Shown: positions 21,470 to 30,373 of the stretch, piece after piece
How positions within the stretch are numbered: position 1 is the stretch's first letter
Layout of the letters: every line of letters begins with the position of its first letter
Assembly (NCBI GenBank): GCA_944989445.1
Contig: CALYLW010000054.1
Location: forward strand, 1,054,654 to 1,118,653
Source: Ampullaceana balthica
Taxonomy: Eukaryota; Mollusca; Gastropoda; Lymnaeidae
Direction: 5' to 3'
DNA length: 64,000 nucleotides
Made by a program: the position numbers and the translations under genes
Notes under the pieces: model-generated
Databases searched by the model: none
What the model saw: only the letters and a program-made list of their open reading frames with translations
What the model was told of the DNA's origin: nothing

Positions 21470-22441
21470 TTCTAGATATAATGGTAAATGAGCCAATTTA
21501 AAATTAGTCAAGTATTAATTAACTTTATTGAATGCATCAAATTCTTGACATCGCAACTCGAGAGGAGCACAAAACAACTTTTTTTCTTAGCTCAGCTTTT
21601 AAGGCATTAATTTTAAATATCACAGAAAGGATACTAATACAGACAAGTCATGTGGATTAAGATTATTGTCACTCGTGTCAATATAAATGAAAGTAGGGTA
21701 GATTTAGGTGTCTTCGTATAGTACGTAGGTAAGAAATCTACATAGTTGTCAAAAAAATTTTTTAAATGCATTTTCTGGAAGGAACCGGTTCAATAATGGG
21801 CATATGTTCCAAGCGTACACGTACACATGACGTATTTTAATATATCTAGTGGATTGTAGTGGATGTTATATGTCCCAAATGAGTCTGCCTTACCCCTAAG
21901 AATTCCCTCTTTTCGCCGACCTCTTTCTTTTTTGTTGCTAGTATATCATAAAGTATAGGACTGCTGTCAATTGAGGGATTTTTTAAAAATACATTTTCAA
22001 AAATGTTATTTTAAAATAATTTCTTTTTCTAATAAAAAAACGTAAACCGTGATGATATAGTCAATGTTTAATTTGTATGCATTAAAATAAAATATAATCT
22101 AAGGATGTTAACACAGTTCGTTTTCTGAAGGGCCGTTAAACGTTTTTAAAAAATGCTTCACGCGGGTTGTGATATTACAATGTAGATCTTCACTAAATAA
22201 ATAATAAATACTTAAATGACAATAAAAGTGATTTGAAACATAGATCTTATTTTCAAATAGAAAATAAAGTGTTTTTTTTCTGTGTTTTTTTTTGGGGGGG
22301 GGAGGTCAAAGATTTGTGACGTATTTTTAGAGGGGGGGGGTCTAAGTTTTTGTGACGACGCGTGACGAGGGGGGGGAGGGGGTCAAAAATCGGCAAAAAT
22401 CGCGTGACGTCATTTATGGACGGCCCCCATGCTAATACCTT

Positions 22442-22790
22442 AGGGTCCGTTTATAAACGACTACGCATCTAGGAGGGGGAGGGGTCATACTTGTGTGACG
22501 ATGTGTGACAAGGGGGAGTGAGTGGGGTGTTTTTAAGAACTGTGACGTCACATCTAAAACGCGTAACTTTAAATGAAAGCTCAAATGAAATATTAGATTG
22601 CTTACAAATTATTTAATTACGTTTTAAATGGCTTCACGCGTGTTAATATATTAGAGTACAGCCTCACACTGATCACTAAATACACACTTAAGTGACAATA
22701 AAATGATTTGAAACATGCTTATTTTCAAATGGGAAATATGGATTTAAGCGATTGTGACGTCATATGTGTTTATTTTTTTTTGCGTGTCTA
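22442..22790 (+). mobile_element. GGGCCGTCC-family MITE, truncated copy
   Basis: A diverged left end (GGGTCCGTTTATAAACGACT) is followed by the same body as 16775-17165 (inverted) and by TGACGTCA at 22543 and 22755. The right terminus is missing. Bases 22791-23092 hold T-rich low-complexity sequence; a short ORF there (22754-23011) follows the T runs and is not a gene. Confidence 0.65.
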
Positions 22791-23399
22791 AGTTTTTTCT
22801 TTGGAATGAAGTGTTGTTTTTTTGTGTTTTTTTTTGTTGTTTTTTTATAAACGTTTGGCTAGTTTTTTTCCCGAACATTGTCACTGGCAGCATTGCTAGC
22901 TACAGTCACTACTTTCGGAAAAAATCCTGTAACCTTTACCTTCATTTAACCCGATTGTGCCTTCTTGTAGCAGACACATATACATTGACATTAGCTTTAT
23001 TTGAAAAATAAATAAATAAAATGGGAAAATGGTGTTAAATCGATTACAAAACAAAGATCAGGGACATTTGAGCATGTTGAAAAATTGCTTTGGGGGCCGT
23101 CCATAAATGACGTCACGCACCTAGGGGGAGGGGGTCAAGATTCGACTGCTCTACCAGAAGCTATAAAATAATAAACATCTTCGCTTACCTTATTTATTCA
23201 TTTTATTTATTTTTGTGCATTTTTTATTAATAAATTGTTTTACAATTTTTTTTTCAAAAACGAATTTTGATGTACGCGCTTTCGTCACTCGTTACACACA
23301 CCCAAAAATGAAATATTAAAATAAAACACTATTACTCGGTAACTCTTGCCTAACAAAGAGCCCAAAGACAAAGATTAGTAGTACAAAGTAAATAATCAT

Positions 23400-23590
23400 T
23401 ATGACCGATTTACGGTTTTTGTATTTATTTTTTTTAAAGTGTACCATTTTGTTTACGCGTTTCTATTATTTTTGGGGGGTTGGGTTACAAGCGGGCTACA
23501 CACTTTTAATACTAGTCTCTTCCAAAAGAGAGGGGTCGGCTTCAGAACGAACGGGCTATAGAACGAGTATATACGGTAGTTATCAGTTGA
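23400..23590 (+). repeat. Partial copy of the 44958-45837 element
   Basis: The segment ending GGGCTATAGAACGAGTATAT (plus ACGGTAG) matches the right ~160 bp of the element in NUDT19 intron 1, including CTCTTCCAAAAG. The left end is absent here. The open frame 23401-23736 spans the repeat and has no protein motif. Confidence 0.7.
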
Positions 23591-24611
23591 GACGAGCCAA
23601 TGTTGGTTTTTTTTTAATTATTTTAAATCTGCCCCCGTCTCATTCCCTTCTCCACCCCTATCGCGACCATGCTAAAAAAGTACCTAGTCTAAATGTTTTT
23701 AAAAATATTTTAGCTGTTAAAAGATATTTACTGTAATAACAAAATTATATGAAAGTTTCTTTGTTTTTTGTTTTTTTTGTTGTTGTTTTTTTGTTTTTTT
23801 TGTTGTTGAAAATCATTTGGGCTTGATTAAAAATTTTTAAAGTTTAAGTAAATGGTTGGTGATGTAATAACTGTTACCACCCGCCCACAGGTGTTGACGC
23901 ACCTTGCTGAAAAAATTTAACTGATTTTAATAAGACGTACAAAGTTGTAAATATGTAAAGTTTATCAATTAAAAAGTTACTACCGCCGCCAATGTTCCAT
24001 TTAAGCTGTGCGGTTGCGCGGCCGCGCATTTTTCTGGCTGACGTCGCTCTGTGGTTTAGAATAACCGCGCAGCTAATTGTGTAGTATTGCACAAAAATGG
24101 ATTCTGTGCAACTTTGCTCAAGACTTTTTTTTTACTTTGCACACGAACCAACGAACCTTATAGGGAACATTGACCGCCGCCTTGCGGACATTATCATTCA
24201 AGCTGCTGGGCCCTATGACCTGACTGACTGTTACGTCATTGTTGTTAACATTTTGTTTGAATGTTGAGTTTACTGTAGTCACAGTAGTTTTAGTTTATGA
24301 CAGTGGTTCCCAAACTTTTTGGCCTACCACCCACTTTCCAGAAAAAATATTACTCAGCGCCCCGCCCCCGAATTTTTTTTATTGTTATTCTGACATTATG
24401 AGTACGGCGAATGCATTTACAGTTACAGCAGGAATTAAAGTTTGTAGAGCACAATAGTATGTTTTTTGGAAGTATGCTGTTAGCTACTGTGTGAAATGAG
24501 GTGCATGGATGGTGGCTAGGTTGCATTCTATAGCCGCCATGACCGCGAAAATTATGCGGCGTTTTGGACGAGTACCCGCGCAGCTTTTTTGAACAATATG
24601 GACAGCCCTAG

Positions 24612-24878
24612 TTATGAATTGGGATGTACCGGATTTCGGCTCCGGCTAATCCGGGATCCGGCCATTTTTAAAAATCTGGCTCAGCAGAATTTCACTTCAT
24701 AAATCCGGCCAAATCCGGCTGGCCATAGAGCTATAATATATTTATATATATATATAATGGCTCCGGCTCCGGCAAATCCGGAATCCCGCCATTTTTACAA
24801 ATCCTACCCGGCTCCGGCCGGATCTCACTTCATAAATCTGTCCGATTGTAAAAATTTGAATCCGGTACACTCCTAGTT
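24612..24878. mobile_element. hAT-like MITE rich in CCGGAT
   Basis: The left end (GGGATGTACCGGATTTC) and right end (inverse of TAGGAGTGTACCGGATTC) match the family of 25785-26123. Dozens of TCCGGC/CCGGAT words fill the interior, with a short TA tract in the middle. Flanks GTTATGAA and GTTACGAT are an imperfect 8-bp duplication. Confidence 0.65.
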
Positions 24879-25137
24879 ACGATATTAAATCGATTGCAGA
24901 CTTACACTAAATACATATTTAAATTTATTTTGAATGTCAAAAAATATATTTGAAACATGCTTGTTTTCAGTTAGAAAATATTCGTCAAAGCTTTGTGACG
25001 TAATATTGGAGGGGGGGTCCTAAGTTTTTGTGACGAAATGAGACTGGGTCAAATATCGGCCAAAATCGCGTGATGTCATTTATGGACGGCCCCATAGGTT
25101 CGCCATCACTGTTGTAGTGTAGAGTAGGCCTATAGAC

Positions 25138-25320
25138 CAGGGGTGGCCAGATCCGTAGTAGCTGAGAGCCATTTTGAATTATACAAAACAAGTTGAGAGC
25201 CGCATTGAAGCACTATGGATCATGAACTTGGTTTGCAGATCTTCCAGTAATCCCTGCAACATATATTTTGTAACTGTACGAGAGCCGTAATGTGAACTCA
25301 GAAGAGTTTGAGAAGCGCTG
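25138..25320. repeat. hAT-like MITE fragment
   Basis: It begins CAGGGGTGGCCAGATCC and ends GAGTTTGAGAAGCGCTG, both hAT-type termini, with GAGAGCCG words near each end. No target duplication is visible, so the two ends may belong to different insertions. Confidence 0.5.
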
Positions 25321-25784
25321 GTCTAAATAAATCCTGCTCCATGCAGGTGTCCAAAGCAAACTGAGCTGTTATTTCAAACCACTCCTTTCACCACTCTGTC
25401 ACCCCCAACAGAACTCCCATTGTTTTGATTACAAACAATACTCAGTTGGAAGCGTTACTTGAATGTTTGTTTGGTCAAGTAAATATAATAGTAGATAGTA
25501 GATTGGGAGGCTCACACCTTATACCGTACTATACTCCTGTACCAATGTTACTATATTGTATATAAGGTTATACTAAGGGGCCGTCCATAAAGTACGTCAC
25601 GCTATTTTGACCATTTTGACCCCCCTCCCCCGGTCACAAACTGTCACAAATCTCGGGACCCCCCCCTAAAGTACGTCACACTTTCAATTTTTTTTAATTA
25701 ACACCTAATTACAATATTTAATTTAATACTTAAAATACACTTCACTATTAAACTGTATTAAAATATAAAATTTTCACTTAAAAG

Positions 25785-25917
25785 TAGGGATGTACCGGAT
25801 TCCAAATTTTGAAATCCGGCCGGAGCTGAATTTGGCCGGATTTATGAAGTGAAATCCGACTGGAGCAGGAATCAGATTTGTTAAAATGGCCGGATTCCGG
25901 ATTTGCCGGAGCCAATA

Positions 25918-26002
<85 letters not shown>

Positions 26003-26123
26003 CAGGAATCTACCGGCTAGCCGGATTTATGAAGTGAAATCCTGCTGAAGCCAAAGCCGGATTTTTAAAAATAGCCGGATTCCGGATTTGCCGGAGCTGG
26101 AGCCGAAATCCCGTACACCCCCA
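25785..26123. mobile_element. hAT-like MITE, perfect 8-bp TSD
   Basis: It begins TAGGGATGTACCGGATT, ends with the inverse of TGGGGGTGTACGGGATTTC, and has an exact CTTAAAAG duplication (25777-25784 and 26124-26131). CCGGAT-type words dominate both halves. The middle is an AT microsatellite that may have expanded after insertion. Confidence 0.9.
25917..25999. repeat. (AT)n microsatellite
   Basis: About 80 bp of uninterrupted AT dinucleotides inside the hAT MITE. It is self-complementary, able to form a cruciform, and its length is likely unreliable in the assembly. Confidence 0.95.
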
Positions 26124-26532
26124 CTTAAAAGAACTATCAGATTATTAAAATGACTTTAATAGTAGAATAGATAAGTGCCAACAGATATCGGAGTTATGTA
26201 ATAAAACAGTAACTCAATCTAGATCGAATTTGAAAACAAAAATTGCAAAAATTAGACTTGACAATTATCATTTATCTGCTACCTTTTCATTTACAATGGG
26301 TGAGGTCAAGTTTTAGATTATCTTCCGATTAAGCATTCTATTGACACAGGATAAGAAGTAGATTAGCGAAACGTAAACTCAACCAGTGATTAAATAATAA
26401 AATAATAAATAATATGTGACCAACTCTTGTGCTACATTGAATCTGTTTATTATGGTCCTTTGAATTATGTTTCATTCAAAAATATTCACTGGACATCATC
26501 TTACAACGGTGAAGTGAAGTGTTCATCCATAG

Positions 26533-27220
26533 TTACGACTGACATAAATCCTTCACCGTCATCGTTTCCTGGAAGGATAATTGCAGACAGATCAACTCGT
26601 CCTCATCTAGCCACTCAACAGCCTCTGTATGTGCATTTTCTCTTCCGGCAATTACTGCCATGGGTTCTCTTTGTCTTCTACTTCTAGAAGCGATTCTCAA
26701 AGGACGGATGCGTTTTATCTGAGTTGATTCTTGAATAGTTGGGGTGGGCACATTCTCCTGAGCCCGAGCTCTGTATTGTCCTGTATGTTTCTTCAACATT
26801 GTTTGTGAGGCAAAATATAAGTGACATACTTTGCAAAGTCGATCAAATAAGCTGGTAATCATTATATGGTTGTACTTTGAAAACTCCTATTGATCTTGGC
26901 ATGATGTAATCAAATTTTAGAGTTTGTGCTACAAGCAAGGAAGGAAATTTATGAGAATCTGCATCTGCTCTTTCTGAAGCTTTGAGTCCATCAATTGTTT
27001 GGTTGATTGGGATTGGAGGAGGGAAGAATCTTGACGGTAAAACGTTGAAATATGAGCTTCGTCCTTTGTCGCAACATTTCATGTTGTGATATTTAACAAT
27101 ATGAGTGAAATTTTGGCTGGTGCGAAGATGATTGTCAAACCATCCATGATCCTTCGATATGAGTCCTGCTGCATCCAATTCAGATTTATGAAGAACACAT
27201 TCAGGAAAAACGCATGTCAT
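26533..27220 (-). pseudogene. Broken C2H2-like gene of the transposon
   Basis: Two overlapping minus-strand frames read in order. The first (27220-26843) contains DHGWFDNHLRTSQNFTHIVK, NVLPSRFFPPPIPI and FPSLLVAQTLKFDYIMP. The second (26862-26533) begins near LFDRLCKVCHLYFASQTMLK, a degenerate C2H2 finger lacking its last histidine, and ends in an acidic tail (EWLDEDELI). One frameshift near 26860 separates them. Proteins of this style occur widely as uncharacterised transposon-borne genes in invertebrates; that is recollection, not a search result. Function is unknown. Confidence 0.5.
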
Positions 27221-27449
27221 GCTATTTTGACATAAAACTAATTCTAATATTTCACAAAATTTTTGATAATTGTTTTAAAAGCTATTTAAATTTTACTACA
27301 AAATATAAATAAATTAGAAAAAAATAATTTAAAAAATAAATGTGTGACATACACATGGCCTGCCCCCCTCCCCTGTCACAAAGTGTCACACTTTCTTAGA
27401 CCCCTCCCCCCCCCCTCGGAGCGTGACGTACTTTATGGACGGCCCCTAA

Positions 27450-27645
27450 GAGCAGAGCAGGCCTAAGGGAATTGGAGGCCCTAGGCGAAGTCAATTTGGT
27501 GGCCCTAAAAGTAATAGAAAAATAAATAATAAATATGGAAATATTCTAGTGCGAGGCCCCCCGCTAATGATGAGACTAATCAGAGGCCCTAGGCGGCTGA
27601 CTAGTTTTCCTATGCTTAAATTAAAGCTGGCCTGCTAATAGCATG
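27450..27645. repeat. Short interspersed repeat, AGGCCCTAGGC-rich
   Basis: The words GGAGGCCCTAGGCG (27474) and AGAGGCCCTAGGCGGC (27582) occur near the two sides in the same orientation, with GCAGGCCTAAG at the left and GCTGGCCTGC at the right. It sits next to the transposon's TAA and before the second half of family A. Type unknown. Confidence 0.45.
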
Positions 27646-27909
27646 GCTCGGTCTTGTTTAATCTTAACTATTAACATGGTTAACCGTAACTTCAATTCCT
27701 TCCGACAAATAAGCATAGTAGCCGAAGATAATGGTGTATATAGGCCTACGTCATATGTGCGTAAATCATTTTTAAACATTCATTTTGTTTAATTAAGATA
27801 TCATCCCGGCTTGTTCGCGACATCAAATTCTTTGTTTTAAAGTAATCGGCGAGTGATATCAAAGTCTTTGTTCTGCTTCATTGCTAGGCGACAATGTCAA
27901 TTATTTTTA

Positions 27910-27943
27910 AATCCCTTATATTAACTTCACCGGCGTCTCTGTC

Positions 27944-28032
<89 letters not shown>

Positions 28033-29535
28033 GTCTGTCTTGGGCGGGCGGAAAAACAAAAGTAAAAAATGACCCACTTTCCGTGATCCGATCGAGCTGA
28101 AATTTGGCACACGGACCCGTCTCACCTAACAATGCATCGATCGAACGTACCGTAATTAAATTAATGCATTTTAAGTTTATCCTTATATAACGTATGTAAT
28201 TCAAATTCACTGTTTGTTATTGTTTTTTTCCAACGTGAGAGTTTGAGTTGATGCATTGACGCGACCCATCGAAGTACCGGCGTGCTTTTGTTTACATTTT
28301 ACGTGTCATGCTGAGCTCGCCCCCCCCCTAGGGTTATGAAGCAAAGTTCAGTTAAGACAGATTCAGTCTGTAAATGCTTGTCGCGTTTGAAAATAATCAA
28401 TATTGTTAGTTATGACTCATATATAAGGGATTTATAGTCAAAAACTTTGTTTTTACGGGTTTGTTTTTATTAAATCCCTTATATTAACTTCAAAATGTTG
28501 TCGTCATCTCTTCGTACGTCGGTCGGGCGGAAAAACAAAAGTAAAAAAATGACCCACTTCCCGTCATGCCATCGAGCATGAAATTTGGCACAAAGACTCG
28601 ACTCACCTAACAATGCATCGTATAAAAAAATTCAGACCGATCGAGCGTACCATAATTAAATTAATGCATTTTTAGTTTATCTATATAAACTATATGTAGC
28701 GGTCGCTATCGTTTACATTTTACGGGCCACTTGACTTCATGCCAGCCAGAGGTGAACACATCTCATGTTTTAACCAGGTGTACCGGCGTGCTTTTGTTTA
28801 CATTTTGCTTGTCACGCTGAGCTCGGTCCATCGATCGGTGACAAGACCTTTCGCCTCCCCCCCGGGTTAAAAGCAAACGGGAGTTAAGACAGATTCAGTC
28901 TCTAAATATTTGTCGCGTTTGAACATAATCAATACTTTTAGTTATGTCTCATATATAAGGGATTTATAGTAAAAAAAACTTTGTTTTTACGGGTTTGTTT
29001 TATTAAATCCCTCATATTAACTTCACCGCCTTCTCTGTCTGTCGTCATCTCTGTCTTTCTCTCTGTCTTGGGCGGGCGGAAAAACAAAAGTTAAAAAATG
29101 ACCCACTTCCCGTGATGCCATCGAGCTGAAATTTGGCACACGAACCCGTGTCACCTAACAATGCATCGTATCAAAATTTCAGATCATCGAACTTACCGTA
29201 ATGAAATTAATGCATTTTTAGTTTATCTCTATACGAGGTATGTAATTCAATTTCATTGTTGTTTTTTTTTCACGTGATTGTTCAGTCACGCGTTGACGCG
29301 ACCCATCGAAGTACCGGCGTGCTTTTGTTTACATTTTACGTGTCACGCTGAGCTCGGTCCAGCGATCGGTAACCAGACTCCCCCCCCCCAGGGTTATGAA
29401 GCAAAGTTGAGTTAAGACAGATTCAGTCTGTAAATGTTTGTCGCGTTTGAACATAATCAATACTTTTAGTTATGTCTCATATATAAGGGATTTATAGTCA
29501 AAAACTTTTTTTTTACGGGGTTGTTTTATTCCTGT
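27910..29535 (+). repeat. Three-unit tandem array, ~530-bp monomer
   Basis: Units start near 27911, 28474 and 29006 at ATCCC(T)TATATTAACTTCA. Each contains, in the same order, GGGCGGGCGGAAAAACAAAA, AAATTTGGCAC, ACCTAACAATGCATCG, TACCGGCGTGCTTTTGTTTA, GACAGATTCAGTC and ATAAGGGATTTATAG. Unit 1 is longer (about 563 bp) because of an 80-bp CT tract; units 2 and 3 are about 530 bp. Single or rearranged pieces occur at 51050-51350 and 62955-63480, so the monomer is dispersed. No coding is seen. It could be a satellite-like or Helitron/SINE-associated tandem family; this is undetermined. Confidence 0.85.
27947..28028. repeat. (CT)n microsatellite
   Basis: About 80 bp of CT dinucleotides inside unit 1 of the tandem array; units 2 and 3 have only CTCTGTC-like seeds at this place. 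ORFs made of Leu-Ser or Arg-Glu dipeptides across it are artefacts. Confidence 0.97.
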
Positions 29536-29548
29536 ATTAGCGTTAGAC

Positions 29549-30060
29549 CAGGGGCGTCCAAACTTCTTGCAGGGCGGGCCATATTCCTTGAATTAAAGAT
29601 ATTCGCGGGCCGGATTAAAATAATATCATAATAAAACAAACCCGTAAAGTAATTACTAATTAAAGAAAAATACTAATTTGAAGTTTATTTTTTTACTAAA
29701 TAATATAATAAATTGGTGGATAAAACGGGATATTGTTGCGTTAATATAGACTACAGCAAAACTTGAAGTATCATGTATTATAAATAAAAACAATAGCCGC
29801 CAGGGGGTGAATCCAGGAATTTATTCAGGGGCCCCAACGGAAGGGGGACCCCGTCAGCCATGCTTGATTTTTTAAAATGCTGATGCTGTGCGCGTAGATA
29901 TATATTCGGACAATTATTCAAGTTACATCTTCTTCTTATCAATACAGTCGCTCCTTCTATGCAGAAGATAATTGCGTCCATAGACCATGACAGATGACCT
30001 GTTGGCAAGTGATGCAGCGTTCACAGGCCACGGCTTTATGGGTTCCACGCATTACCCAGC
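29549..30060 (-). repeat. hAT-like end, then inverted LINE tail
   Basis: CAGGGGCGTCCAAACTTCTT at 29549 is a hAT-type terminus with GCGGGCC words; no right end was found. At 29930-29980 the sequence TCGCTCCTTCTATGCAGAAG (plus ATAATTGCGTCC) is the reverse complement of the LINE 3' tail at 16114. DNA to its right would be the body of that LINE on the minus strand; it is too decayed to read. Confidence 0.55.
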
Positions 30061-30373
30061 AGGGTAATGTAACAAAAAAGTTTTTTTTTAAATTTAGCTT
30101 AAAACGAAAATTGATGGAAAAACTTAACCCAATGAACGGTTCATCGACAAAACGGCCCCACGTAAAACCAAGGAGACCCCAGTTGTTTTGCTGCCCGGTC
30201 GTCTAAGAAAAGAGAGACACCGCTGTGTACTACTACTATACAAATACACCGTTTCAAAGTTGGAGCTTTTTTGCGCTGAAAAAATAGAGAAATTATCAAG
30301 GTAAATAAACATGATATTCAATGTCATGGTCATTTTCATTGTCAGATTATTTTTGGTTCGTAAATTGTGAATA

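Larger units (their letters stand above)
18638..22427 (+). mobile_element. GGGGCCGTCC-family transposon with two nested hATs
   Basis: The left end GGGGCCGTCCATAAATGACG (18638) and right end, its inverse at 22427, are flanked by CAT on both sides (18635-18637 and 22428-22430), giving a 3-bp target duplication. The element's own body is short (about 1.7 kb) once the hAT at 19252-21121 and the MITE at 21292-21469 are removed. G-rich strings (GGGGGGAGGGGG-like) follow each terminus. CRE-type TGACGTCA palindromes occur at 18653, 18733 and 22405. A partial hAT-MITE end also sits at 18841-18885. The family resembles the TAA-flanked element at 25577. PIF/Harbinger-like origin is a possibility from the 3-bp duplications, not shown. 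Confidence 0.8.
23093..25093 (+). mobile_element. GGGGCCGTCC-family ends enclosing other repeats
   Basis: A clean left end (GGGGCCGTCCATAAATGACG, 23093) keeps only about 45 bp. A matching right body and end occupy 24883-25093, finishing with the inverse terminus. The flanks do not match (TTG versus ATA), so this is either one copy torn open by later insertions or two separate remnants. In between lie the repeat at 23400-23590, a T/G-rich tract at 23760-23812, a hAT-like end at 24303 (CAGTGGTTCCCAAACTTTTT) and a MITE at 24612-24878. Confidence 0.55.
25577..27446 (-). mobile_element. GGGGCCGTCC-ended transposon, TAA duplication
   Basis: Left end GGGGCCGTCCATAAAGTACG and its inverse at 27446 are flanked by TAA (25574-25576 and 27447-27449). 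Beyond the terminus both arms carry C/G runs and the words GTCACA and GTACGTCAC. The 3-bp TAA target fits PIF/Harbinger, but the encoded protein does not look like a Harbinger nuclease, so the superfamily is open. A hAT MITE with an AT tract is nested at 25785. A broken minus-strand gene occupies 26533-27220. Confidence 0.85.
25437..27910 (+). repeat. Family A copy 2, split by nested elements
   Basis: The halves 25437-25576 and 27646-27910 correspond to the continuous copy at 2712-3060. The DNA between them comprises a TIR transposon (25577-27446) and a ~200-bp repeat (27447-27645). The order of insertion can be read directly: family A first, transposon second, hAT MITE inside the transposon third, AT-tract growth last. 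Confidence 0.75.

Noticed and set aside
23093..25093. A single intact GGGGCCGTCC element
   Set aside because: The flanking bases do not match (TTG/ATA) and most of the interior is other repeats; kept only as a tentative composite.
27884..28210. Arg-Glu and Leu-Ser repeat proteins
   Set aside because: Translations of the CT/AG microsatellite.
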